64,000 nt of DNA from Caldilineaceae bacterium (GTDB taxonomy: Bacteria; Chloroflexota; Anaerolineae; Caldilineales; Caldilineaceae), in assembly GCA_020634755.1 (NCBI GenBank), contig JACKBC010000005.1, forward strand, positions 1-64,000. Direction: 5' to 3'. Of the stretch, positions 8,271 through 16,479 are shown piece by piece. Made by a program: the position numbers and the translations under genes. The notes below the pieces were generated by a model, which saw only the letters and a program-made list of their open reading frames with translations, made no database searches and was not told the DNA's origin. The first letter of the stretch is position 1. The number at the start of each line of letters is the position of its first letter.

Positions 8271-8342
8271 GGAGGATTCTCCTCGTTGCGGTGGTTGGCC
8301 GCCTTTGGCAATTGCGGTGGGCGGCATTATTGTTGGTGAGAT

Positions 8343-9002
8343 CTAACCGCCCAATCCCGCCTGCCGTGCTTTTACAATGGCCTGTGCTCGGTCCACAACT
8401 TGCAATTTGTTAAAGATATTGGAAATGTGATTGCTGACCGTTTTCGCACTAATGGAGAGCTGTTGGGCAATTTCGGGATTGCTTACACCCGTCGCAATCA
8501 GTTCAAGCACCTCGCGTTCACGGTCGGTTAAGTCGGGGAAAGGGAGAGCGTCTATTTCTTGATGTGAGACACCCCTTGCGTTTTGGAAAAAAGTAGTCAA
8601 GCGCGCGGCAATGGCGGGGCCAAATAACGCCTCGCCATGAGCGACCGCGCGAATCGTCTTGAGCACCTCCGCTTTATCCGCCCCCTTGAGAATATAGCCG
8701 CGCGCCCCGGCGCACATGGCCGCAAAGAGAGAGTCATTATCTTCCAGCATCGTCAGCATAATAACGCCGGTATCGGGTTTCGCGGCCAGCACCTGCTGGG
8801 TGGCTTCAATGCCATTCAGTTCGGGCATGCTAATGTCCATTAAGATTACGTCTGGCGCTAAGGTGGCTGCTTGGGCTACGGCCTCTACGCCGGTGCCTGC
8901 TTCACCTGCCACTTCCATATCCGGCACATTCGCCAGAATTGCGTACAGCCCGTCGCGAAAGATGGTATGGTCATCTACTATTAATATACGAATGATGTTC
9001 AT
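8343..9002 (-). CDS. NarL/FixJ-type response regulator
   Basis: A 219-residue two-domain regulator. The receiver (1-120) has the acidic pair (IVDDH), the phosphoacceptor Asp in DVILMDISMPELNG, the Thr/Ser switch in VIMLTML and Lys in YILKGADKAEV. The LuxR-type HTH (about 152-215) reads LTDREREVLELIATGVSNPE, then AQQLSISAKTVSNHISNIF. AAGGA precedes the ATG. The cognate kinase is probably the gene upstream on the same strand (9326-11455), separated by a 323-bp spacer filled with repeats A, B and a long palindrome. Confidence 0.93.
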   Translation of the reverse strand: MNIIRILIVDDHTIFRDGLYAILANVPDMEVAGEAGTGVEAVAQAATLAPDVILMDISMPELNGIEATQQVLAAKPDTGVIMLTMLEDNDSLFAAMCAGARGYILKGADKAEVLKTIRAVAHGEALFGPAIAARLTTFFQNARGVSHQEIDALPFPDLTDREREVLELIATGVSNPEIAQQLSISAKTVSNHISNIFNKLQVVDRAQAIVKARQAGLGG

Positions 9003-9018
9003 GGTGTTCCTTGTCTCC

Positions 9019-9104
9019 TATACGCATCTCTGAATGAGAACTGGCATTTTCTGTTGGCTCAATAGGCGCATTGAAACTCCGTTGCTCATCTCAACCGCGG
9101 TATA
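9019..9104 (+). repeat. Palindromic repeat A, copy 2
   Basis: An 86-bp element bounded by TATACGCATCTCTGAATGA and TCATCTCAACCGCGGTATA. The ends agree with copies at 45425-45510 and 33941-34025, while the interior is diverged. It is followed after 22 bp by a B element in the same orientation. Confidence 0.75.
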
Positions 9105-9126
9105 ATAGATGATCTGTTTGATCCAC

Positions 9127-9204
9127 AACTGCGCAGCGCCTGTAGACCCCCAGGAGAGAACAGCGTGGCGGACCCAACAATTACCCATCCAGGCTTGCGT
9201 AAGT
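9127..9204 (+). repeat. Palindromic repeat B, copy 1
   Basis: About 78 bp from AACTGCGCAGCGCC to AGGCTTGCGTAAGT. The ends are inverted (ACTTACGCA / TGCGTAAGT in the consensus; the left end is degenerate here) and the interior GGAGAGAACAGC..GGCGGAC is shared with other copies. Confidence 0.75.
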
Positions 9205-9211
9205 TTTTAGA

Positions 9212-9316
9212 AGCTGTGTGAAAAGTCACAATTGGGTCCAAAAATATGCCGGGAAAGGGCCAATTGCGCATGATGTGACCAGGATTGCGTGGCCCTTTCC
9301 CGAAATGTGACACACC
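9212..9316. repeat. Long palindrome C between kinase and regulator
   Basis: CGGGAAAGGGCCA (9250-9262) is an exact inverted match of TGGCCCTTTCCCG (9290-9302). Outer blocks GTGTG and TCACA on the left pair with TGTGA and CACAC on the right across a small bulge. No second copy was seen in this window. It lies just downstream of the kinase stop (9326) and may act as its terminator or as an RNA-stability element. Confidence 0.6.
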
Positions 9317-9325
9317 TATGCGTGC

Positions 9326-11455
9326 TCATTTGGAAGGGCGCCGGGCTGAAAAGGGCAGCACGGCGCTGACGCGCGTACCGCCGTCTGGATTCGTCTCTAC
9401 GGTATAGGCGCCCCCCAACTCCGCGGCGCGTTCGCGCATGGAGTTGAGACCGACCCCAGATTGGAAGCTGGCGGCAGGCAGGCCCACGCCATTGTCGATT
9501 ACGCTGACGGCCAGCGTAGATAGCTGTTGCGCCTGGGTGATCACAAAGCGCACGCGGCAGGCGTGGGCCTGAGCGTGACGGATCACGTTGGTCACCGCCT
9601 CCAGCGCAATTCGATAGGCCGCCACTTCCACGGCGGCAGGCAGCGGGGGCAATGGCTCGGGGGTGGCGTCAATCGTAATGCGCAAGCTGCCGTTTGTCCC
9701 ATTCAACTGGGCAACGTGGGCGCGCAATGCTTCCAGCAAGCCCAGTTCATCCAGCGCCGGCGGACGCAATTCATAGACCAGCCGCCGGATATCGGCCACC
9801 ATCTGCTGGGTTTGGTGCTTGAGCTGCTGAACATCGGCCACGACGGCGGGCGACGCACCGTTTAGCGTCTCCAAAACCGTATCCAACTTTAGGGTTTGGC
9901 TGGCCAGGGTGGGGCCAAGGCCGTCATGCAGGTCGCGACGAATGCGGCGGCGTTCTTCTTCACGGGCCAAGACTAGCTGCTCGCGCGAGCGTTGCAAGGC
10001 CAGCGTCAAACGGGTGGCGGAAGCAACGGGGCCGGTTTGGGCGGCAATATCCGCCAGCAACTGTTGCTCCTGGGGTGTAAAGCGTTCGCCCGGCGAGCGG
10101 GGCGACACCAGCAGGCGCCCGACCCGCTCGTTTTGGTAGCGCAATGGCAATGCCACGGCTTCAGCAAGCGGTGTGCCCACAGACGCCTGCCCAATCTGCG
10201 CTTCTTGCTCCATGAGTTCGATGGCCACATAAGGCAGTTTGAGGGTGGTGGCGATTGTTTGCACAATGGCGGTCAGCGTTTCGTTGGGCACCGCTGTTGT
10301 CTGCAACTGCTGGCTTAAGTGGGAGAGCACCGCGTAGGGTTCGTCGCGCTGGCCAAACATGAGCCGGTTAACCGCGCGTTGCAGACGTTCACGGGCTGGC
10401 TGAAAGAGGACCGCAATCATGCCCGTGGCGATGAGTGAGCTGGGCAATCCGTCTACATTGCGAAATAATCGACTCGAACCCACTACAATGGTGCTGTAGA
10501 GTAGAACGACCGCCAATGTCAACCCGCCATAGACCAGTGTGCGATTGATGATGACGTCGATGGCATAGAGCCGATACTTGAAGATGGCAATGCCGATGAT
10601 GGTGGGAATGCCCAGAAAGGAGAGCGCCGTTCCAATGGCAAACCAGATCGTGTTGGCTGTGGGCAGACCCAAGTAATGGGTGGGAATATTAAAAAAGAAA
10701 ACGCCAATACCAAACGTCATGGCAATACAATAGGCCAGCCACTTCATCTGCTGCCGTTCGTCGCCAACCGAATGCCGCAATCGAACGACGATTGCCGCAA
10801 TGGCAATTAGGCGGGCAATGATAAAATTAAAATTATTCACGCCGTTCACCAATGGTGGCCACCACGGCGGAACGTCAACAAACCGCAATGGGTTTGACAG
10901 CGGAAAGAGATACATAATGCCATTCTGGCTCAAGTCTGGATTTAATCCCATGGCTGTTCCCGTGATGCAAAGGGCTATCAGGCTCGCTATGGCTGCCCAG
11001 CGCCAGCGCGGCGAAAGAAAGCCTCCAGTGGGATAGACCAGGGGCAACAGCATCACCAAAGGCAGAACCGGGAAATTACCGTAGCTATATAGAAACCAGG
11101 CCACGAATGATTTTCCTGGCGCCGCTATTGTGCCATGCAAACCGCATACGGCATACAGATCGGCGGCCACGGAGCCAGAAAGCGAGAAACCGATGAGGAA
11201 GCAGAGCCAGCCAATGCGATTTTGGGGCCGGTAGACAAAAATCAGGCTGCCCAGAATGCCAAAGACCGGACCGAGAACAAAGGCAAGGAGCGTACGCGTC
11301 GTGGCATCGCTGACGGAAAAGGGATCACACCCAAGCAGCGTGAGCCAGACCATTGCCAGCGATCCGGATGCCGCCAGCAAGAATAGCCCGGCGGCCAACC
11401 AGCGCGGTGGGCTTGGAGATTGGCTCAAAAGTTGCGAATTGTCAGGCGTGAACAT
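9326..11455 (-). CDS. Membrane histidine kinase with GAF-like and HisKA_3 domains (NarX/LiaS type)
   Basis: A 709-residue kinase from the ATG at 11455. About nine hydrophobic segments occupy the first 350 residues. A GAF-like region follows (about 385-490), then a short coiled coil and HisKA_3 with the phosphoacceptor in RRIRRDLHDGLGPTLA. The HATPase_c domain has N-box AVTNVIRHAQAHA, G1 DNGVGLP and G2 GVGLNSMRERAAELGG. It probably senses a membrane or intracellular cue and phosphorylates the NarL-type regulator encoded next. An in-frame ATG at 11500 is possible, but the region upstream of 11455 contains a perfect hairpin. AGGAGG stands 23 nt before 11455, unusually far. Confidence 0.9.
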   Translation of the reverse strand: MFTPDNSQLLSQSPSPPRWLAAGLFLLAASGSLAMVWLTLLGCDPFSVSDATTRTLLAFVLGPVFGILGSLIFVYRPQNRIGWLCFLIGFSLSGSVAADLYAVCGLHGTIAAPGKSFVAWFLYSYGNFPVLPLVMLLPLVYPTGGFLSPRWRWAAIASLIALCITGTAMGLNPDLSQNGIMYLFPLSNPLRFVDVPPWWPPLVNGVNNFNFIIARLIAIAAIVVRLRHSVGDERQQMKWLAYCIAMTFGIGVFFFNIPTHYLGLPTANTIWFAIGTALSFLGIPTIIGIAIFKYRLYAIDVIINRTLVYGGLTLAVVLLYSTIVVGSSRLFRNVDGLPSSLIATGMIAVLFQPARERLQRAVNRLMFGQRDEPYAVLSHLSQQLQTTAVPNETLTAIVQTIATTLKLPYVAIELMEQEAQIGQASVGTPLAEAVALPLRYQNERVGRLLVSPRSPGERFTPQEQQLLADIAAQTGPVASATRLTLALQRSREQLVLAREEERRRIRRDLHDGLGPTLASQTLKLDTVLETLNGASPAVVADVQQLKHQTQQMVADIRRLVYELRPPALDELGLLEALRAHVAQLNGTNGSLRITIDATPEPLPPLPAAVEVAAYRIALEAVTNVIRHAQAHACRVRFVITQAQQLSTLAVSVIDNGVGLPAASFQSGVGLNSMRERAAELGGAYTVETNPDGGTRVSAVLPFSARRPSK

Positions 11456-11482
11456 GGCACAAGTATACTTTAATAAGCACCT

Positions 11483-11520
11483 CCTGCGACAATCAAGCAA
11501 ACCTGCTTGATTGTCGCAGG
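11483..11520. terminator. Perfect 17-bp hairpin upstream of the kinase
   Basis: A 17-nt arm at 11483-11499 (CCTGCGACAATCAAGCA) and its exact complement at 11504-11520 enclose a 4-nt loop. No U-tract follows on the minus strand. It overlaps the AGGAGG that could serve the kinase mRNA, so it could end the upstream operon or hide that site. Confidence 0.55.
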
Positions 11521-11630
11521 CTCTTGAAATGCATTTGGGCTGGCTCGCCCAAAAATTAGCTCAGCATCGTGATCATGGCCCCTGCATAATAACCAGCCGC
11601 GCCGCCGCCCTGATACTTCTGATATCATGG

Positions 11631-11668
11631 CCGCATGTGGCTGCGCAAGCCGGCGCAACCACATGCGG
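11631..11668. terminator. Hairpin just after the surface-protein operon
   Basis: CCGCATGTGGCTGCGC (11631-11646) pairs with GCGCAACCACATGCGG (11653-11668) with one mismatch and a 6-nt loop. It begins 10 bp beyond the stop of the 525-residue gene, the position expected of an intrinsic terminator, though no T-run follows. Confidence 0.55.
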
Positions 11669-11678
11669 CGAGATACAA

Positions 11679-13256
11679 CTACTGATTGTGAATCAACGGC
11701 AGATAGATAGCCGGACCATCTGCCGTTTGCTGCACCGTAATGGTAACCGTGGCGCTGGCCGTGGCGCCTTGGCCATCGGTCACCGCATAGGTAAAGGTAT
11801 CGGCGCCCTGGTAACCGCTCTCCGGCGTGTAGACAATGGCAACGCCATTCACCACGGCGCTGCCGTGCTGCGGCTGCTGTAGAATCGTCACGGTCAAGGC
11901 ATCGCCATCGGGGTCGGAGTCGTTGGCCAGCACGTTGATGGTGACGGCCTGACCGGCGGATGTGGTGGCTGTATCATTGGCCGCCTGCGGTGCGCGGTTG
12001 CCGCTACCTGGCTGCACGGTAATGGTAACCGTGGCGTTGGCGGTGGCGCCTTTGCTATCGGTCACCGTATAGGTGAAGGAGTCGGCGCCCACATAACCGC
12101 TGTCCGGCGTATAAACAATGGTGGCGCCGTTTAGCACCGCGTTGCCGTGCTGTGGCTGCTGTAGAATGGTCACGGTCAAGGCATCGCCATCGGGGTCGGA
12201 GTCGTTGGCCAGCACGCTAATGGTGACGGCCTGACCGGCGGATGTGGTGGCCGTATCATTGGTGGCTTGTGGTGCGCGGTTGCCGCTGCCTTGCCCTTCC
12301 ACCGTAATCTTGACCGCCGCGGCGTCCGAATCGACCTGCCCATCATTGACGCGGAAGGTGAAGCTGTCGCTGCCCGTGAAGCCAGCTCTGGGCGTATAGG
12401 TGATGTTCGGCGGCGTACCGCTGAGCGCGCCGCGCGTAGGCGCCGTGACAATGGCATAGGTCAACGCATCGCTATTGGCGTCGGAGCCGGTTAACGTAAT
12501 GGTCTTGGCCGTGTTGGCCGCCGTGGCAACGGTTTGCGGGTTGGCCACGGGCGCACGATTGGCATTGGCCGATGTGGATTGCAGCTTGCGCAACTGGAAG
12601 ACGCCACCCACGGTCAGCGGTGCGTGGGTTAATCCCCACACTGTTTCGCGATATTCGCCCGTAAACAAGGTAGCATCCTGATTGGGGCTGGCCGTTAAGC
12701 GAAATTGGCGCTGCACCGTTTGGCCCGCTTCAGTGGTGTAGGCAATTCGTTCCGAAATGAGATTGAGTTGATTGCCCCCAATGTTGCCCGAGCTTTGGGG
12801 ACCAACCGCTTTTGATACAATGTCCGGGTTCGCAGTCGTGGCGTCGCTCGGGACCGTTGTGGAGATGACATGCTCAGTGGTAAAGACCAGTGAATTTTCC
12901 AACTCCACATAGCTGGTGACGGCATTGCCTGCGCCCTGTTGCACCAAAAACGTAATGTCCATGGCGGTCTCGTCGTTTAAGGTGTTGAGCTCGTCAGCTG
13001 TCCAGGTGTCGGTAAAGACGCCCTGCGCGCCCCACGTCAAATCGACCACGCCTTGCAGCGTCATATCGATCTGAAACGGGGCGTCCGCGGCTCTGGCCGC
13101 GTGCGCCGCCTGCGCCATAGACGCCTGGGCCAGCTTTGCTTTACCGGGCATGACCGGGGCGATAGGCGTACGCTCCCATCCCGTCATCATCCCGACGCCG
13201 GCGCCAACCAACACAATGAGCAAGAAGCCTGATAGATACTTTTTCATAGCGTTCAT
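11679..13256 (-). CDS. Secreted protein with tandem bacterial Ig/cadherin-like repeats
   Basis: A 525-residue exported protein. An N-terminal signal segment (KKYLSGFLLIVLVGAGVGMM) precedes a unique domain (about 30-230) and three Ig-like repeats of about 93 residues starting NRAPVANPQ, NRAPQATND and NRAPQAAND. The last two are nearly identical in protein and DNA (about 12006-12284 and 11727-12005), so they duplicated recently. Motifs VLANDSDPDGDALTV and GADSFTY are typical of the Bacterial Ig (BIG_9/cadherin-like) class. The C-terminus IYLPLIHNQ carries the Pro motif shared with other exported proteins. It starts 9 bp after the 1067-residue gene, so the three genes form one operon. AGGGG precedes the ATG. 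Confidence 0.85.
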   Translation of the reverse strand: MNAMKKYLSGFLLIVLVGAGVGMMTGWERTPIAPVMPGKAKLAQASMAQAAHAARAADAPFQIDMTLQGVVDLTWGAQGVFTDTWTADELNTLNDETAMDITFLVQQGAGNAVTSYVELENSLVFTTEHVISTTVPSDATTANPDIVSKAVGPQSSGNIGGNQLNLISERIAYTTEAGQTVQRQFRLTASPNQDATLFTGEYRETVWGLTHAPLTVGGVFQLRKLQSTSANANRAPVANPQTVATAANTAKTITLTGSDANSDALTYAIVTAPTRGALSGTPPNITYTPRAGFTGSDSFTFRVNDGQVDSDAAAVKITVEGQGSGNRAPQATNDTATTSAGQAVTISVLANDSDPDGDALTVTILQQPQHGNAVLNGATIVYTPDSGYVGADSFTYTVTDSKGATANATVTITVQPGSGNRAPQAANDTATTSAGQAVTINVLANDSDPDGDALTVTILQQPQHGSAVVNGVAIVYTPESGYQGADTFTYAVTDGQGATASATVTITVQQTADGPAIYLPLIHNQ

Positions 13257-13265
13257 GTGAGTCCC

Positions 13266-16200
13266 CTAATAGTCGATCCGTGCACAGTCAGCCGGCGTTA
13301 CGGGATCGTTGTTAAAATCTGTGCGCGAAGCATAGGTGATGCTCAGATTCAATTCGATATCGCTCAACTGTTGTAGATCCATGTCGGGCAGCCCCAAGCT
13401 GGTTTGCGGTGTGCCTGCAAAAATTGTAATCTCCCACTCGGTGGCCGAAACGGCCTGGCCCACAAAGGCCGAGGTGCGATAGCCATTTTCGGTGTAGGCG
13501 TGACTATCGTTGACGTTGGCATTGAGCACAGCGCTGACCACTTGGCCATTTTGGTTTTTGGGCCATTCCCGCCCCAGCATCTGCGCCGGCGCAATCAGGC
13601 GATAATCAAAGAGACAGCCGTTAAATGCGCGCATGTGTACCGTGCCGCCCTGCGTCATCACGGCTTTGCGATGCGATAGATTGATCTCATCGCTGACCAG
13701 ATTGATGCTGACGCCGTTGCTGCTCTCTTTGGGCGTGCCAATGCCGCTTAGCTTTAGGAGCCAATGATTGGCATAGCCCTGGCTGATGACGTTGGCAAAA
13801 AGCCCCCCGTCCAGCAGGGAAGTGGGAAAACTAAAGCGCAGCACTGGCTTGCCATCTTTGGGGGCCGTAAAGTCATTGGGGACCGTTTTTTCGGCCACCC
13901 ATGCCCGAAAGCGGCGGGTGCGTTCGGCGCCAATGGCTTCGGGCGTGCCAAAGCCTTCGCTGCGCAGCAGATCATCGGTCAAAAGCAGAACGTCTTGCGC
14001 CACCGAAATCTTCAGATCCAGGGTATTGGTCGCCTGTGAAGCGCTGCCGGACAAATCATCGGTGATGAGCTGTAAAGCCTTGAGAAACGCCTCAATATCC
14101 TGGGCCGTACGCGCGCGATAGATATCGGAGATGGCAAAATGGCTTTGGGCCAGGCGGGCCGCGTATTCATATTCGGCGCGCCGCGCGGCCAAGTAGCTGA
14201 TGCGCGCGGCCCGCTCCAGCGCCGCCGCCAAATCGAGCAGCGCGGCATCGTGCACAATCCGGAAGCTGGGATCGTTGGCTGGGCTGGTGGCAAAGTAGGC
14301 GCGCTGGCGCTGGGTTTCCGCCAGGTTGCGCTGTAGCAGATCAATGTTGCCGCCCACGTCGCTACGCTTGGCCAGAAACGCCTGCCGGGCGCTCTGGGCA
14401 TCAATCAATAGTTCGCTCATTTGCAGAAGCAGGTCTTTGATCTCTTTTGTATTTTCAGCATTGGCGACTTCAATATCGGCCTGGGTCGAGAGAGCCCCGG
14501 CTGTGGCTTGGGCGGCAATGTTTATACCGCCCAATATTACGCAGCCGGCGCCCTGTTGGCCACCAGAGAGCGCCTGCGTAAACGCGCCGCCAATACAGGC
14601 ATATCCATCCAACACGGCTTGTGATACTCGGGCGGCCGTTTCGGCGGCGCCAGAAAGACCCAACCACTTTGTCACCGTGGCATTGGCATCATTGGAGTTT
14701 TGGATGCGCTCGTTGATGTTTGTGGCGCTCTGCTCAATGGCCTGAAAGGCTAAAAAGTCCGCACGCAATTCGCGCAGGGCCGTATAGAGGTCGTTGCGTT
14801 CGTTGATGTTGAGGACGGGATCCATGCACGCTTCAAAATTGGCATAGTTGGACGGCGGGGTGAGCGTCGTCGCATCCACGGCGGCATCGACGCCCGCCAA
14901 GCGCAGACACTCCTCCATGACCTCGATCTGCCGTTGTGTACAGGCAAAAAACGCCTGATCGCTCACGCCGTTGCTGTCACAGCCAGAAGCATTGTAGATG
15001 TCCGTATCTAGTCCCTGGCGAATGGCGTTGAGCGACTCGTTGAGCTTCTCTTGTGAAACGTCGAAGGCGCGTTTCTTTTGCTCTTCACGCGCCTGCAAAT
15101 CTTTGGCCAATTCGGCGCTGCACCACGCCTCGTCCCACAGGCCGCGGTTGCCTTCAGCGGATGTATCGCAGTTGTATGGGCTGCTGGAGATATAGGCGCG
15201 GGCGGGCGTCATGGAGACATCAAAACCGAAGATGTTCAGCCCGGCCGCTATGGCTTGCGCCTTGCGCTTGGTTTCGATCTGATTCAGCGCAATTTGGGCG
15301 ACCAAATCCTGATCGGGGCGCTCGCCGATGGCGCACTGGGGCTCGGCAACGGGCGCACCCAGCCCAGCCAGCCCAATCAGCTTGATGTGGGCATCGTTGG
15401 CGCTTTGGCGCAAGGTAGTCTCGGCATCGGCTTTGGCCTGCGCGTTGCTCTGTGGGCCATTAATATTCAGATATACCTCACGTGTGGCAATGTGGTATTG
15501 GGCGGTTTCCTGGCGCGTCACCGCCCGCGTCAGCAGCGACCACTCGTTCTGGGTATAAAAGTCTGAGATGCGACAGCCGTTGCCCACGGCAATGGTCAGC
15601 CCCTTGCTCAACCACTGTTCGGCTTGCTCAAACTGGTAGCGCGCCGCGCGCAGCTGCGCCAGTTCGTTCTTGACAATGTCGTCGCCACCGATAAAGCCGC
15701 CGCTAAAGTTGACGCCCAGTGCGTCCACCATAAATTCTTGACCTACAATCATGCGGACATTGGCCGCTTCGCGCACGCTCTGTTGCAGCCGCGCCCGAAA
15801 GTTGCACCAGTCGACGACGGGCGGCAAAACCGTCGGCTCGCCAGGAGCAGCCTGCGGATTGGGGTCTTCCTTATCGGTTGTGCCACAAAGCGCCTCTGTG
15901 GTGCTATCGGCCGCGTTAATGTAGCGACCATCTTGGCGAAAGCGCTCTATAGGCCCAAAAACGGTGAGAAAGGCGTAAAGATCGCGCGCTTCGGTTAAAT
16001 CCTTTTCCATCTGCTCTACCAGTTGGGCAAAGGTGCTGGCGCTTTCGTACCCTGGCTTACTGCCGCCAAAGGGCTGATTCTCCCAGCCCGCTCTAAAGTC
16101 TAGCTGGCGCAGGTGGTTCTCAAAATCATTGTTATCTTGATAGGGCGAGATGGATTCGCGCATGCGCACGGCTTTGTCTAGCAGCGTGCGTGCGTGTACT

Positions 16201-16469
16201 TCCAGCGCCACATAGTCAGCATAGATAAGGGCGCCGGCGGTGGACAAAACGGGTTGCCCAATGGACGGATTTTCGACATTGGGGTTGCTGGTCTGTCCGC
16301 TGATTGAGCCTGTAGAACCGCTCAAGAGATAATTGGCGCTATCAGAGCAGATGTCGCTCTGGCTGGCGACCAGGCACTGGGCCTGGACGGTTTTTACCAC
16401 CGCCAGGCCCACGCCGGCCAGGGCCAGCAAAAGCGCCAGCAGCCACACGCGTGTCACTGTAAATTGCAT
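13266..16469 (-). CDS. Large exported helical protein of unknown function
   Basis: A 1067-residue protein from the ATG at 16469, chosen because GGGAGG lies 5 nt upstream. A signal peptide (RVWLLALLLALAGVGLAVVK) is clear. The long middle part is Ala/Gln/Arg-rich and mostly helical with probable coiled coils. The last 250 residues look beta-rich (FSFPTSLLDGG, WEITIFAGTPQTSLG, IELNLSITYASR) and faintly recall the C-terminal jelly-roll of Tc-toxin A subunits (PD-x-DL-x-x-LSDIEL), but the similarity is weak and only by eye. It has 14 or so Cys residues, which is unusual here and suggests disulfides. It sits between two exported proteins with 9-10 bp spacing, so a joint surface structure is plausible. 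No family was recognised. Confidence 0.8.
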   Translation of the reverse strand: MQFTVTRVWLLALLLALAGVGLAVVKTVQAQCLVASQSDICSDSANYLLSGSTGSISGQTSNPNVENPSIGQPVLSTAGALIYADYVALEVHARTLLDKAVRMRESISPYQDNNDFENHLRQLDFRAGWENQPFGGSKPGYESASTFAQLVEQMEKDLTEARDLYAFLTVFGPIERFRQDGRYINAADSTTEALCGTTDKEDPNPQAAPGEPTVLPPVVDWCNFRARLQQSVREAANVRMIVGQEFMVDALGVNFSGGFIGGDDIVKNELAQLRAARYQFEQAEQWLSKGLTIAVGNGCRISDFYTQNEWSLLTRAVTRQETAQYHIATREVYLNINGPQSNAQAKADAETTLRQSANDAHIKLIGLAGLGAPVAEPQCAIGERPDQDLVAQIALNQIETKRKAQAIAAGLNIFGFDVSMTPARAYISSSPYNCDTSAEGNRGLWDEAWCSAELAKDLQAREEQKKRAFDVSQEKLNESLNAIRQGLDTDIYNASGCDSNGVSDQAFFACTQRQIEVMEECLRLAGVDAAVDATTLTPPSNYANFEACMDPVLNINERNDLYTALRELRADFLAFQAIEQSATNINERIQNSNDANATVTKWLGLSGAAETAARVSQAVLDGYACIGGAFTQALSGGQQGAGCVILGGINIAAQATAGALSTQADIEVANAENTKEIKDLLLQMSELLIDAQSARQAFLAKRSDVGGNIDLLQRNLAETQRQRAYFATSPANDPSFRIVHDAALLDLAAALERAARISYLAARRAEYEYAARLAQSHFAISDIYRARTAQDIEAFLKALQLITDDLSGSASQATNTLDLKISVAQDVLLLTDDLLRSEGFGTPEAIGAERTRRFRAWVAEKTVPNDFTAPKDGKPVLRFSFPTSLLDGGLFANVISQGYANHWLLKLSGIGTPKESSNGVSINLVSDEINLSHRKAVMTQGGTVHMRAFNGCLFDYRLIAPAQMLGREWPKNQNGQVVSAVLNANVNDSHAYTENGYRTSAFVGQAVSATEWEITIFAGTPQTSLGLPDMDLQQLSDIELNLSITYASRTDFNNDPVTPADCARIDY

Positions 16470-16479
16470 GGTTCCTCCC

